DNA of 64,000 bases from Ferrovibrio xuzhouensis (GCF_042648965.1 NZ_JBHRYJ010000001.1:744001-808000), one strand, 5' to 3'. Counted from the stretch's first letter, positions 46,244 through 55,860 are shown. The notes: generated by a model not told the origin, from the letters alone. A program made the numbers and translations.

Positions 46244-48511
46244 TTATCTGGCGGTGCCCTGGGCGGCGCAGTCGCCGGTGGCGAAAATCTGGTCGGCCAG
46301 GAAGAAGGCGAAGATCGCCGCGCCGCTGGCATTGGTGTTGCTGGTGTTGTCGGCCGGCGCGGCACCCGCGGCGAAGAAAGCCAGACGATTGCTGGCGATA
46401 TCGCCGCTGTTGAGGTTCGGGATCAGATTGTGCGGCGCCGGGTTGTAGGCCGGCAGGCCGGCATCGTTCCAGATCCAGTTGTAGCCGCCGGCCTCGACCT
46501 TGCAGACGCCGATGCCGGCAAGGAACGGCAGGTTGATGAACGGCGACCATGCCGTCGCCGTGCCGGTGAATTTGCGGAGCGCGACCACCGGGCCATCGGC
46601 CAGCACGATATAGCGATAGCGGCCGGTGGCCGCCGCCGCCCCGATATCGAAGCCGGCGGCCGTGACGCTGGTGATGCTGGTGTCGGCCGTGCTGGTATCC
46701 TGGCCGTCCATGTAGAACAGCTTGCCGGCCGCGAGATCCGGATGGAAGAACGGCCAGCGCCCGCCGGCGCCGTCGACCCGCTTGAGGATCACGACCTTGC
46801 GGCTGGTGCCGAGGCCATCGGCCACCGTGGTGGCGACGCCGTTGACATGGTCGATCTCGCCGGTCGCGATGCCATAGGCCGGGTCGACCCGCAGGGTCAG
46901 GCCGACATACTGCCCGCCGGCGGTCAGCGCGGGAAACGCCACCTTGATGCCGGTCGACGACGTATCGAGCGCATTGGCAAAGTCGTCGCTGAAGCGGTAG
47001 CGCCAGCCCTCGGCCACATCGGTACGCTTGAACACCTCGATATAGGCCGGCCAGCCGAGACGCTTAGCCGCCAAGGCCGCCTCGATGGTCGAGCCGGATT
47101 CGGCGGCCCTGGCAACGGCAGCAGCGGCCTTCACCACTGCCGGACGGGCGACCGCAGCCATGCACCACGGCCGGAAGCCGGCCGGCGCGGCAATCGAGAA
47201 ATCACGCTGGCCGAAGTTATATTGCCCGATCCCGGCGGTGTTGATGCCGGTCGTTCGGCTGACCGAGGTAATGGGGCCGTAGCGCCGACCGGGAACCGGC
47301 GAAAAGGTCATGGTGGGCAGGGTGCCGGCAACCGGATCGCCGCCGCCGATCCAGGCGCCGGCTGGCGACCGCAGCCAGATTTTCCCGGCCGTTACATCCG
47401 CGGCGACACCATAGATGCCATAGGTCGCATAGTCGGCGCCGTTGCCGGCATACTTGACTGCCACATAAGAGGTGGCGCCTGTAGCATCCAGCTCGACGAT
47501 ACCAAGGCCGGTGCTGCCATATCCCGCATTGGAGATCGCGGTGCCCTCGTGGAAGAACTGGCCGGTCGAGACAAACAAGGACGGATTAAAATCTATCCGA
47601 AGTCCGGCCACTGCGGTCTGAAATTTCAGACCGCCCTCGGAAACCACGCCACCATTCAGCGCGCCCGAGGCCAAATTCGGGATGCAGCAATTGCCGCGGA
47701 AGTCGGTCCCGGACCGATAGTTGGTCGGGGTATCCTTGACGAAATCGGATTGAATAAAATTCGCTGGCGTCCAGTCGTTCGCGGCGACGTGGTTCGCCGC
47801 CAACAGCGCGCGGTCCTTGAATCCTTCAGCCACCGTGGCCGGCAGATCACCCGCATCGCCGGTGAAGTTGAGGAGGTGGCCATTCTTTCCGGCATCGCCG
47901 GTCCAGATGACAGGCATGAGATTGCCGCTGCGCGGATCTGTGGCGAGAAAGGCTTCCGGCCCCAGCGAGACGCCGTCGAGGTGATAGAACAGCGCGATGT
48001 AGCCATCGAAATACTGCGGCGATACCGACGTGTTTCGCCCGAACTGGTGCGCGATGGCGGTATTCATGCGGGTGTCGAAATTCACCGCCGGATAGGTCGC
48101 GCTGTTGAAATCGGTGATCTGGTCGAGGCCGACATAGAGCCGGTTGCGGTCGGCCGCGACGGCCTGGTCGGTATCCACGCGCCAGGTGAACGGCAGCCAT
48201 GCCGTCGGGTCGCGGAACAGCCGGCTGGTGAAGATCGGGTAAGCCCCGCCGGCATTGGCAAGGTGCGCCGTCAGCCGGTCACCAACGATGCCGATACCGG
48301 TGGTATTGGACGCCGAACCATCGGTGAAAATCCAGCCATCGGCGAGCGAGGCCCGCTTGAGCATCATGAAGACGGTCCAGCGGCGGGTGTTGCCTGCCGT
48401 CGCAAAGGTCTTCTGCGCATAGGTGGTGCCGGCGGCGCGGGCCAGCACGCTGCGCTTGACGCGGAATTTGGCGCAGCCGCCCATGGCGTGCGGGAGTATA
48501 AACTCGTGCAT
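46244..48511 (-). CDS. Tail fibre/spike protein
   Basis: A 755-residue protein of receptor-binding type, rich in Gly, Ala, Thr and aromatic residues. The N-terminal part (GNTRRWTVFMMLKRASLADGW, YLGxDxI-like YVGLDQITDF, FDGYIALFYHLDG) matches the concanavalin-like fold seen at the start of many alphaproteobacterial phage fibres (annotated DUF7483). A middle SPRY-like segment (about residues 240-430) has lower G+C than the rest. The C-terminal part is beta-rich. It would bind the host surface. Largest gene in the tail region; exact receptor unknown. Confidence 0.75.
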   Translation of the reverse strand: MHEFILPHAMGGCAKFRVKRSVLARAAGTTYAQKTFATAGNTRRWTVFMMLKRASLADGWIFTDGSASNTTGIGIVGDRLTAHLANAGGAYPIFTSRLFRDPTAWLPFTWRVDTDQAVAADRNRLYVGLDQITDFNSATYPAVNFDTRMNTAIAHQFGRNTSVSPQYFDGYIALFYHLDGVSLGPEAFLATDPRSGNLMPVIWTGDAGKNGHLLNFTGDAGDLPATVAEGFKDRALLAANHVAANDWTPANFIQSDFVKDTPTNYRSGTDFRGNCCIPNLASGALNGGVVSEGGLKFQTAVAGLRIDFNPSLFVSTGQFFHEGTAISNAGYGSTGLGIVELDATGATSYVAVKYAGNGADYATYGIYGVAADVTAGKIWLRSPAGAWIGGGDPVAGTLPTMTFSPVPGRRYGPITSVSRTTGINTAGIGQYNFGQRDFSIAAPAGFRPWCMAAVARPAVVKAAAAVARAAESGSTIEAALAAKRLGWPAYIEVFKRTDVAEGWRYRFSDDFANALDTSSTGIKVAFPALTAGGQYVGLTLRVDPAYGIATGEIDHVNGVATTVADGLGTSRKVVILKRVDGAGGRWPFFHPDLAAGKLFYMDGQDTSTADTSITSVTAAGFDIGAAAATGRYRYIVLADGPVVALRKFTGTATAWSPFINLPFLAGIGVCKVEAGGYNWIWNDAGLPAYNPAPHNLIPNLNSGDIASNRLAFFAAGAAPADNTSNTNASGAAIFAFFLADQIFATGDCAAQGTAR

Positions 48512-48518
48512 CGCGGCC

Positions 48519-49058
48519 TCAGAGGATGTTGTTTTTCATGTGGGCGAAGACCTTGCCGCCCGGCATGCCGATGCCGATCAGCAGGTCGACGGCATTGGCG
48601 GTGGTGGTCGGCGCCGGTGCCTCGCCGTTCTCGAACTGCCAGTTGGTATCGTAGGCCAGGCCGCAGCCGCCGCCGGCCGGCTGGGCGATCTTGATGACGA
48701 AGGGCTTGAGCAGGGTCACGCCGGTCGGATTGCCCAGCGTGCGGCTGGCGGTCAGGCCGAGCGTGAACGCCGAGCCGGCGGCCAGCGGCACCGCGACCGG
48801 GCTGGCCTCGACCAGCGGCACCACGTTGACGCCGGCGGTGATCGCCACGATGGCGTCATAGAGCTGGTTGTAGTTGCCGGCATCGAGCGGAATGCCGGCG
48901 GACTCGACGCATTGCGCAAGCTGTTCCTGGACATGGTCGCACCACTCAGCGATAAGCCGCGTCGCCAGCACGGCGGCGAGCGGATCGCCGTTCCGGAAGC
49001 CGTTCTTGCCGGCGCCGAACTTGTCGACGAAGGCGGTGCTGGTGTCGATGCGCTTCAT
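48519..49058 (-). CDS. Tail fibre-associated protein
   Basis: A 179-residue protein beginning MKRIDTSTAFVDKFGAGKNGFRNGDP, a start shared by phage tail-fibre/collar proteins (TAxxDLFGAGKNGFxDG type), followed by a short helical region and a beta-rich end. The ATG overlaps the stop of the YmfQ gene (ATGA). Probably a short fibre or the fibre-to-baseplate joint. Confidence 0.7.
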   Translation of the reverse strand: MKRIDTSTAFVDKFGAGKNGFRNGDPLAAVLATRLIAEWCDHVQEQLAQCVESAGIPLDAGNYNQLYDAIVAITAGVNVVPLVEASPVAVPLAAGSAFTLGLTASRTLGNPTGVTLLKPFVIKIAQPAGGGCGLAYDTNWQFENGEAPAPTTTANAVDLLIGIGMPGGKVFAHMKNNIL

Positions 49059-49669
49059 GCGGCCACTCCGTAAGAAAACAGGACCTTGGTATGGGCGGGT
49101 TTCAGCTTGTCGATCACGCATTCCAGCGTGGTATCGCCCCAGACCCGGATCGCTTCGTCGCAGGCCGATTCGCAGGTCATGTCGACGATGCGGGTGGCCT
49201 GCGCGATATCCATGCGCCAGACGAAGCGCCACGGGTCGGGGTCGAGGCTGTCGTCACAGTTGCTGTTGCAGGTGAACGGGCGGAACTCGGTGATGACGGC
49301 GCCGGGATAGCCGAGCTGGTCGGCGATGCCGATGAAATAGGCGCGCGACTGGCCACCGCGGCTGGTCCATTTCTGGGTCACCCGCAACTGGCGTTCGGCG
49401 ATGGTCTCGCCGCCGGGCACCGTGCATTCATCGGGCAGTCCGCAGACCCGTTCCCAGCGCGCCAGCATTTCGTAGGCGGTGCGTGGGTCGCCCTCTTCCA
49501 CCAGGTCCATGACCCGGCCATGGATGCGGGCGAACTCGCCGGCGATGCCTTCAAGAAAAGCAGCCAGACGACTGCCGAGGTCGCGCGGCCAGAGCGGCCC
49601 CAGCGGCAGCAGGGACAGCAGCAACGACCGGTAGTCAGCCGTGGACAGGCGGGTCAGCATCGCGGGCAT
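49055..49669 (-). CDS. YmfQ/DUF2313 baseplate wedge protein (Mu gp48-like)
   Basis: A 204-residue member of the YmfQ family: start LSTADYRSLLLSLLPLGPLWPRD, then GEFARIHGRVMDLVEEGDPRTAYEMLARWERVCGLPD and RQLRVTQKWTSRGGQSRAYF in pieces. Several cysteines near the C-terminus (FTCNSNCDD, CESACDE). In Mu-type tails it connects baseplate wedge to fibres. It follows baseplate J by 4 bases. Confidence 0.85.
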   Translation of the reverse strand: MPAMLTRLSTADYRSLLLSLLPLGPLWPRDLGSRLAAFLEGIAGEFARIHGRVMDLVEEGDPRTAYEMLARWERVCGLPDECTVPGGETIAERQLRVTQKWTSRGGQSRAYFIGIADQLGYPGAVITEFRPFTCNSNCDDSLDPDPWRFVWRMDIAQATRIVDMTCESACDEAIRVWGDTTLECVIDKLKPAHTKVLFSYGVAA

Positions 49670-49673
49670 CGGA

Positions 49674-50741
49674 TCAGGTCCAGGTGATATCGCCGAAGGT
49701 GCTGATGTCACCCAGCGCCGAGACCACATTGGCCGCCGGGGTCACCAGCACATGGTCGGATTCGCCGGCGGCGTTCGAAATCGCCTCGCGGATGTGACTG
49801 ATCAGCAGGGTGCCGCCAGGCTTCGTTTCGCGGCGGATCAGATCCCGCAGTTCCACCGCGATGGCGGTGCGGACCGCCGGCGTATCGGGCTGCAGGCCAG
49901 CGATTTCAAATGCAATCGGAACGGCGTTCGGGGCGCCGACAAAGACTTCGGCGGTCACCGGACGCTGGATGTCCATATACGTCTGCGCCGCGGCTACGTC
50001 GGCAGGCAGTGGAATGCCATCCGGATAGGTGTCATCCATCATGAATCGCACGTTGACGGTGCCGAGGCCGGCTTCCTGCGGCGCCGGCCATGACCGCGTG
50101 ACGGCGGCGGAATAGGCCCTGATCCAGGTGTCGTAATCGGTTTCCTTGCCGCCATGAGGCGGCTGGCGGATACGGTCAAGAATGCGCGCCCGCCACGCCT
50201 CGATATCCTCGGTCTCGGCACCACCGGTCAGGCCGCCGGCGGCAACCGTGCCGGTGCCGGCGAGGCCGGCGACCGGCGAGACCAGCGCCAGGGGCGCGCC
50301 AGCGTCCATGTTGCCGGTGATGCCCGCCGTGCTGCACAGCAGCGGCACCGTGACGGTCCCGAGCGCGACCACGCCATCGGCCTGCACGGTGAACTCGATG
50401 CCGTCGGTGCGGCGCAGGACCTGCCCGGCCGGCAGGACGACGCCATCGGGGGAACCGGCGATAGTGAAGCTGCCGCCAGCGTAGGTCGCGGCGATGCGGT
50501 CGATCTTCCAGATGCCGGCATGGCGCGCCAGCAGCAGGACGGCCGTATCGGGCAGGAGTTCGCGGGCGACGACACCGATGAAGGCATAGAGGCTATTGGC
50601 GACCTCGGCGATCACCCGCGACAGCACGCCGGCCAGCGAACGGCGCAGGGAAAACTCGGTCGACCCGAGACGCGCCACCAGCTCGGCGGCGATCCGGCCG
50701 ATCAGCGCCGTCAGGGTCGGACGGCTGAAATCGCTGGCCAT
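49674..50741 (-). CDS. Baseplate J-like protein (Mu gp47 type)
   Basis: A 355-residue baseplate wedge protein. N-terminal helices (FSLRRSLAGVLSRVIAEVANSLYAFI), LARHAGIW, the beta domain with VVLPAGQVLRRTDGIEF, then GGAETEDIEAWRARILDRIRQPPHGGKETDYDTWIR region, typical of baseplate J. Operon order gp43-44-45-46-J-YmfQ is that of Mu. Contains copy 3 of the 15-bp motif. Confidence 0.92.
   Translation of the reverse strand: MASDFSRPTLTALIGRIAAELVARLGSTEFSLRRSLAGVLSRVIAEVANSLYAFIGVVARELLPDTAVLLLARHAGIWKIDRIAATYAGGSFTIAGSPDGVVLPAGQVLRRTDGIEFTVQADGVVALGTVTVPLLCSTAGITGNMDAGAPLALVSPVAGLAGTGTVAAGGLTGGAETEDIEAWRARILDRIRQPPHGGKETDYDTWIRAYSAAVTRSWPAPQEAGLGTVNVRFMMDDTYPDGIPLPADVAAAQTYMDIQRPVTAEVFVGAPNAVPIAFEIAGLQPDTPAVRTAIAVELRDLIRRETKPGGTLLISHIREAISNAAGESDHVLVTPAANVVSALGDISTFGDITWT
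49917..49931 (+). repeat. Dispersed prophage 15-mer, copy 3
   Basis: CGGAACGGCGTTCGG, exact; inside the baseplate J gene, where the minus strand reads Pro-Asn-Ala-Val-Pro. Confidence 0.85.
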
Positions 50742-50750
50742 GATCAGACC

Positions 50751-51203
50751 TCACCCATTCAGAATTTCCCACGGAAACTGGATATCGAGCCGGCTGACCG
50801 CGCCGTCGATCTCCTCAATTTCGGCACCAATGCCGATGGCCTCGATGCCGATACGTTCGACGGTGATAAACACGCTGCGCGCCAAACCATCCGTCACCAG
50901 CCAGGCCAGCGCCTCTTCGGTATATTGCCGGGCGCGGACCAGCGTCGACGGCACGATCTTCTCGCGCACCAGCAGCCACAGACGCGAGCCGATCCTGTCG
51001 CCCGGCACTGCCGGAAAACTGTCGCCCCACCAGCCCCTGCGGTCGCCATCGGGCAGCGGATCGCTGGGATCGGCCTGGCGCCAGGTGAACAGGCTGATCA
51101 GCACCGCCTCGCGCAGGCGGTCGGTCAGGCCGGCACCGGTGACCTCGACCTTGATGTCGCCGGCCAGCGCCGTGAGATCGAAGAGAAGCCCAAGGCGGTC
51201 CAT
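50751..51203 (-). CDS. Mu gp46-like baseplate protein (GPW/gp25-type)
   Basis: A 150-residue protein with the gp46 pattern: LREAVLISLFTWRQADPSDPLPDG, RRGWWGDSF, GSRLWLLVREK, ARQYTEEALAWLVTDGLA. It forms the inner baseplate with J. Small gaps to both neighbours. Confidence 0.88.
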   Translation of the reverse strand: MDRLGLLFDLTALAGDIKVEVTGAGLTDRLREAVLISLFTWRQADPSDPLPDGDRRGWWGDSFPAVPGDRIGSRLWLLVREKIVPSTLVRARQYTEEALAWLVTDGLARSVFITVERIGIEAIGIGAEIEEIDGAVSRLDIQFPWEILNG

Positions 51204-51215
51204 CCGGTCCCTCCC

Positions 51216-51788
51216 CTACGGGTCTTCGCTGCGCGGCGGCGCAATCGGATTGTCGATCTGCGGGTCGAAGACCGCGCCAGTGGACCATGTCTCGCGCTGA
51301 TATCCGGCGCCGGACTTGCGCAGTTCCTCGGCATAGCCGTTGACATCGAGGCGGTGCCGGTTGGCGGCCAGGACCACGATGTCGTCAGCATCCAGCACGA
51401 TGCGCGGTGCCTTGATATGAAGGCTGCCGTCCGCGCGCAGATGGATGAATTTTCCCAGCATGTCCCACAGCATCGACTCGCCAGCGGCCAGCGCCTTGGG
51501 CTGCCGCTTGCGGTCGTCCAGCACGAGGACGACGCCATGGCTGCGGTCGCCGGCGGGAAACACCGCGACGCCACGGGCACCGGCCGGCGCGACCGATGAA
51601 AACCCGAAGGCCTGCAGGTATTCGACGTTGTCCTTCACTTCATCGGCCAGCAGGGAAATCTGCACGGCCTGCACCGGCGCATGGTCCCGCGCCTGAGTCA
51701 GCACCACGCGGGCGACCATCATCAGGACGCGGCGCGCCAGCGGCGCCAGCAGGCGATTGATCGCCCGCTCGGAGACACGATTGTCCAT
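51216..51788 (-). CDS. Mu gp45-like baseplate spike protein
   Basis: A 190-residue central spike (baseplate V type). It has the family parts: helical start, an OB-like domain (VEYLQAFGFSSVAPAGARGVAVFPAGDRSHGVV in pieces) and beta-helix residues (GKFIHLRADGSLHIKAPRIVLDADDIVV). It would pierce the outer membrane on contraction. Confidence 0.87.
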   Translation of the reverse strand: MDNRVSERAINRLLAPLARRVLMMVARVVLTQARDHAPVQAVQISLLADEVKDNVEYLQAFGFSSVAPAGARGVAVFPAGDRSHGVVLVLDDRKRQPKALAAGESMLWDMLGKFIHLRADGSLHIKAPRIVLDADDIVVLAANRHRLDVNGYAEELRKSGAGYQRETWSTGAVFDPQIDNPIAPPRSEDP

Positions 51789-51796
51789 GGTCTGCC

Positions 51797-52894
51797 CTAC
51801 CCGTTGCGCTTAAGTTCGTCGCGCAGCAGGCCGGCAAAGCCGGCCAGCGTCGGATTGAGCGGCACGACAGGCTGCGGCTGATAGGCCGCCGGCGGTGCCA
51901 GCTTCATTTCGGTCAGGGTGCCGTCGGGGCCCTTGGTCCAGACGGTTTCCGCGACCAGCAGGCTGGTGGCCGGCAGGCCGATGATGTCGTCGCGATAGCT
52001 GGTGATCTGGTCGACCGTCCACAGCCGCCCGTCGGCCTGGCGCCAGCCCGGCACCGTCACCGTGATATCGAGACCGCGGCCGGCGCGGTTGGCGGCCTCC
52101 CAGCGGGCGCGCCGCGCACAAATATCGGCATCCGCCTGCGATTCGGCGATGATGACGGCGACCCGGTTGCTGCGGATATTGGGGTCGGTGGCGGTGCCGG
52201 TCGGCTGGGCGATCTGGTTCGGGTCGGCGATGTCGAAGCCGGCCTGCTGGCCCTTGACGATGTAGGTATGAAAGCGGTCGCGCTGGCTGAACTTCACGGT
52301 GGCCTTCAGCACATTGCCGCCCTGGCCGGCCACCAGGGCGCCGGCAGTACCGCCAGACCCGGGGCGATGCAGGATCAGCCGGCCATTCACGTCGTCGGTC
52401 GGCACCAGGCTGCGCATGGCGCAGATCCGGTGCAGGCTTTCCATCACCGTCTCGCCCTGCTGCAACTGGTGGTCCGGGATCGGCGCACCGCCATCGCGGA
52501 CGATGACCGGCACGCCGAACGGGCCGGCGAGTTCGTCGGCGATGCGCTGGGCCGTCTGGCCGAGCCACTGGCCGGGCCGGTTCGAGGCGCCGCAATCGAT
52601 CAGGTCGGCAGTCCGGCTGCGCCCGCTCACGTCGATGCGATGCGTGGCGGAATCATGGCTGTGCGCCACGTCGTCGACATAGCCGGTGACCAGGCGGTCG
52701 GCGCCGATCCAAACCTCGCAGGCCATGCCGGCGGTGATCGGCCAGTATTGCCGGGTGACCGCAAGGGTGAAATCGGCGGCGGCGCGGTCGACGCCACGGG
52801 CAATGCGGACCGATTCCCAGCCGCTGTAGTCCCGGCCATCGACCTTCAGGACGACGCGGTCGCGGCTGCTGGCCGCCGATGCTGTGGCCGCCAT
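51797..52894 (-). CDS. Mu gp44-like baseplate hub protein (P)
   Basis: A 365-residue hub protein: start VVLKVDGRDYSGWESVRIARGVDRAAADFTL in pieces, QYWPITAGMACEVWIG, GYVDDVAHSHDSATHRIDVSGRSRTADLIDC, GETVMESLHRICAMRSLVPTDD and a C-terminal TVPGWRQADGRLW segment. It forms the trimeric hub between tape measure and spike. Confidence 0.87.
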   Translation of the reverse strand: MAATASAASSRDRVVLKVDGRDYSGWESVRIARGVDRAAADFTLAVTRQYWPITAGMACEVWIGADRLVTGYVDDVAHSHDSATHRIDVSGRSRTADLIDCGASNRPGQWLGQTAQRIADELAGPFGVPVIVRDGGAPIPDHQLQQGETVMESLHRICAMRSLVPTDDVNGRLILHRPGSGGTAGALVAGQGGNVLKATVKFSQRDRFHTYIVKGQQAGFDIADPNQIAQPTGTATDPNIRSNRVAVIIAESQADADICARRARWEAANRAGRGLDITVTVPGWRQADGRLWTVDQITSYRDDIIGLPATSLLVAETVWTKGPDGTLTEMKLAPPAAYQPQPVVPLNPTLAGFAGLLRDELKRNG

Positions 52895-52895
52895 G

Positions 52896-54113
52896 TCAGA
52901 CGCTCAGTACCGACAGGGGCTCGGGCGGCACGAAACCCGGATGCGCGACACCGTTGCGGCTGGCGATTTCATCGGCGCGGGTCGCATCGCCATAGAGCTG
53001 GTAGGCCAGTACCGTTGCCGGCATGGTCTCCGGCGGCTGGATTTTGCGCAGGGCCGGCTTGTTGACCGCGCGGGTGTCGATGTCGCGCAGGGCCTCGGTG
53101 CGCAGGTCGGTCAGGGCCGTGAACATGTCGTCGCTGCCGGTCGAGCGGCTGGCGACGACTTCGCTGGCATCGTCGAGCCGCTGGCCGATATCGTCGCGCC
53201 AGGCGATGGCATCGTCATAGGTGGCAAAATCGGTTTCGGCGCCGGCCCGCGTCGTCTCGATCAGGGCCATGCGCTGCACGGCGTCGGCAATCGCCAGGTT
53301 GTTGGCGGCTTCCTGCTGACGTGAGGCGGTGGCCCAGGCGGTGCCGTCGAGCGGCTGGCTGGTTGAGGCGCCAGGCAGACCGCTGCCGTAGCCCAGAAGG
53401 CTGCGATAGCCAGCGATACGGCCGGCCGGATCGAGGCCGCGCAGGGCCGAGAAGACGCCGGTGAGACGGGAGGACAAGCCGGCGCCGGTGGAGACCAGGC
53501 CGTCGAGGTCGCCGGTCATCCCGGACAGATTGCGGGTCGCCGCCGCGGCATCGGCCGGCGCCATCTGCGAGGACAGCGTGTTCAGCTTGTCGAGCGCGCC
53601 GCGCAGGGCGTCGCCGGCCGACTGGGTCAGAAAGCCAGGGCCGCGGGTATCGAGGCGATTGGCGAGATCTGTGCCGGCAGCAGCCATCGCGGCGTCGGAG
53701 GACATGCCGACCCGGGCGGCGGTGTCATAGCTGGACTGGGGATACTGCTGGTCGCCGGCCTCGACGAAGGCGATCTCGAAACTGGCCATGCCACCCTGGT
53801 CGGTGGTCTCGCGCTGGGTCCAGCTATCGACGGCGACCGAGACCTGGCCATGCAGCGGATGCACCAGGATGCCGGGGCCGGCTTCGCGCAGGGCGGCCAG
53901 CAGGGCATCGCGGGCGGTCTTGTACGATTCGCCGATGACATAGGCGGTGACCCGGAAGCCCTCGGCCTTGCGACCCAGGTCCTCGACATAGGGAATATCC
54001 TGCTGGGGATATTCGTGCTTGGCCAGGCGCCGGCCGCCGGAGCGTTCAGCCGCCTCGACCTCGAAGCCGGCCGTGCGAAAGCGCGCCGGCTGCAGTTCAT
54101 CGCGCCAGGTCAT
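52896..54113 (-). CDS. Mu gp43/N-like tail protein (DNA circularisation N-domain)
   Basis: A 405-residue protein with the DNA-circularisation N-terminal domain: MTWRDELQPARFRTAGFEVE, then RRLAKHEYPQQDIPYVEDLGRKAEGF and GPGILVHPLHGQVSVAVDSW. The rest is helical. In Mu, N joins the tail tube and baseplate; the database name is misleading. It begins 16 bases after the tape measure stop. Confidence 0.87.
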   Translation of the reverse strand: MTWRDELQPARFRTAGFEVEAAERSGGRRLAKHEYPQQDIPYVEDLGRKAEGFRVTAYVIGESYKTARDALLAALREAGPGILVHPLHGQVSVAVDSWTQRETTDQGGMASFEIAFVEAGDQQYPQSSYDTAARVGMSSDAAMAAAGTDLANRLDTRGPGFLTQSAGDALRGALDKLNTLSSQMAPADAAAATRNLSGMTGDLDGLVSTGAGLSSRLTGVFSALRGLDPAGRIAGYRSLLGYGSGLPGASTSQPLDGTAWATASRQQEAANNLAIADAVQRMALIETTRAGAETDFATYDDAIAWRDDIGQRLDDASEVVASRSTGSDDMFTALTDLRTEALRDIDTRAVNKPALRKIQPPETMPATVLAYQLYGDATRADEIASRNGVAHPGFVPPEPLSVLSV

Positions 54114-54129
54114 CGGATATGCCGTGGCG

Positions 54130-55740
54130 TCACGGGCCGATGGGCAAAGGCTGGCGGCCGATATCGGCCGACAGGTCGATGCCGCCGTCGGCGCGCACGC
54201 TGTCGATGCGGGTGCCCGGCGGCGCGTTGTCCATCTTGATGACGATCTCGCCGCCGACCCGCTGTTCCGGCGCGGCGTTCAGCAGGCCGCCGCCCTCGCC
54301 GGAACGGCGTTCGGCCACCGCGCCATCGGCCGGCTTGCCGCCCCATTCGCGGATCGAGCGGGTGCGCTGTTCGATATCGGCCTTGAGCCCCTTGCCGCCG
54401 AGCCAGTCCGGCAGCAGGTCGGCCAACGCCTCGCTGAAACCGGCGACGGTTTCCAGCAGGCTGGCGATCTGCTGCCTGATCCAGCCCCAGACCTTGCCGA
54501 GAATGCCGACCACCTGTTCCCAGTGGGTGTACAGCAGCACGGCGGCGCCGGCCAGCGCGGCGATGGCCGTGATGACGAGGCCGATGGGATTGGCGGCCAG
54601 CGCGAAGTTGAAGGCGAACATGGCGCCGGTGCCGGCCTGGATTGCCTCTACGAAGGCGGCGATGACCGGGCCGACCGTCATGCCGACCACCCATTTGACC
54701 AGCGCCACCGTGGCACCGGTGAAGGCCCAGCCGAGCTGGCCGACCGCCAGGATCAGTGGCGCGAAGGCGACAGTGAGCCCGGCGACCAGGGTGCCGGTCG
54801 GCCCCAGCAGGTCGGCCACGGTGACCAGCGCATGGCCGATATTCTGCAGGGCGCCGAACACCGCGTCCCAGTTGACCGCAGCCAGGGCGGCGGCAAAGGC
54901 ACCGACGGCCTGTTCGACCCGTTGGGCGATCAGCACGCGGTTGGCGGCGATCCACTCGGTCAGGCCTTCAAGGATCGGCTTCAGGGTCGGCACCAGATAG
55001 GTGCCGATGGTGCGGCTGAGCCCGCGGGCCGCCGCGGCCAGCGTGTCGAGGGTGTCGCCGAAATCGTCGCCGGCGGCAATCGCCGAATCATCCAGCACGA
55101 TGCCGAGCCGTTCGGCCTCGGCGCGCAGCCGGGCGATCTCGCCCGAGCCGGCCGACAGCAGCGGCAGCAGGTCCTTGCCGGCGCCACCGAAGACCGCCAT
55201 GGCGACGCTGCTGCGCGCCGCAGGATTCTGGATGCGCTCGAAGCCCTGAATGAGTTCCGGCAGGATCTGCGATGCATCGCGCATGCTGCCGTTCGGGTTG
55301 CGCATGGTGATGCCGAGCTGGCGGAACACCTCGCGGGCTTCCAGCGCGCCGCCCTTGGCGATATCGCCCATGGTCTTGTTCAGGCCCTCGATGCCGCTGT
55401 CCAGCGTGCCCTGCTGCACGCCGACCTGGCCGGCGGCAAAGCGGTATTCCTGCAGGGCGCGGGCGGCGATGCCGAGCCGGGTGCTGCTGTCGTTGACCTC
55501 GGACGAATACTCCGAGAAATCCTTGACCGCTTTGCCGAGGCCGGCCGCCGTGAAGGCCGCCCCGACCGCCGCCACCGGCCCCAGCAGGCGGCCCATCTGG
55601 GTCGAGACATTGGCCAGCGCCGGGCCCATCTGCCCGAAGGCCGCCACCGGCCCGCGCGCCGAGGCGACGATGCGTCCCATCGGACCGCTGAAGCGGTCGA
55701 CGGCGGTAATGATCGCGCGGATGACGGTTTCAGCGGCCAT
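54130..55740 (-). CDS. Tape measure protein
   Basis: A 536-residue protein with the phage tape-measure pattern: N-terminal MGRIVASARGPVAAF, the FSEYSSEVNDSSTRLGIAARALQEYRFAA segment in pieces (TP901-like helical domain), then many hydrophobic and Ala-rich helices (LVAGLTVAFAPLILAVGQLGWAF, LAANPIGLVITAIAALAGAAVLL). Its length sets tail length; this one is short, so a short contractile tail is expected. Contains copy 4 of the 15-bp motif. Confidence 0.88.
   Translation of the reverse strand: MAAETVIRAIITAVDRFSGPMGRIVASARGPVAAFGQMGPALANVSTQMGRLLGPVAAVGAAFTAAGLGKAVKDFSEYSSEVNDSSTRLGIAARALQEYRFAAGQVGVQQGTLDSGIEGLNKTMGDIAKGGALEAREVFRQLGITMRNPNGSMRDASQILPELIQGFERIQNPAARSSVAMAVFGGAGKDLLPLLSAGSGEIARLRAEAERLGIVLDDSAIAAGDDFGDTLDTLAAAARGLSRTIGTYLVPTLKPILEGLTEWIAANRVLIAQRVEQAVGAFAAALAAVNWDAVFGALQNIGHALVTVADLLGPTGTLVAGLTVAFAPLILAVGQLGWAFTGATVALVKWVVGMTVGPVIAAFVEAIQAGTGAMFAFNFALAANPIGLVITAIAALAGAAVLLYTHWEQVVGILGKVWGWIRQQIASLLETVAGFSEALADLLPDWLGGKGLKADIEQRTRSIREWGGKPADGAVAERRSGEGGGLLNAAPEQRVGGEIVIKMDNAPPGTRIDSVRADGGIDLSADIGRQPLPIGP
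54300..54314 (+). repeat. Dispersed prophage 15-mer, copy 4
   Basis: CGGAACGGCGTTCGG, exact; inside the tape measure gene, where the minus strand reads Ala-Glu-Arg-Arg-Ser-Gly. Confidence 0.85.
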
Positions 55741-55743
55741 GGC

Positions 55744-55860
55744 TCAGCGTTTCTGCTTTTTCAGTTCCTTGCCGACCCGCAGGGTATGGGTGACGGCAAA
55801 ATTGAAATCGGCGATCGACATCCCGAACACCGCGGGCGGCGACCAGGAATAGACGTACAT
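55744..55860 (-). CDS. Small GpE-like tail assembly protein
   Basis: A 38-residue frame (MYVYSWSPPAVFGMSI to KKQKR) with the aromatic-Pro-Pro-x-x-F pattern of GpE-family chaperone extensions. Its ATG overlaps the stop of the upstream chaperone (TGATG). The same frame continues upstream of the ATG, so it could also be made as a -1 frameshift extension near the GGGAAAAAG run at 55875-55883. Placed directly before the tape measure, as such extensions are. Confidence 0.6.
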   Translation of the reverse strand: MYVYSWSPPAVFGMSIADFNFAVTHTLRVGKELKKQKR

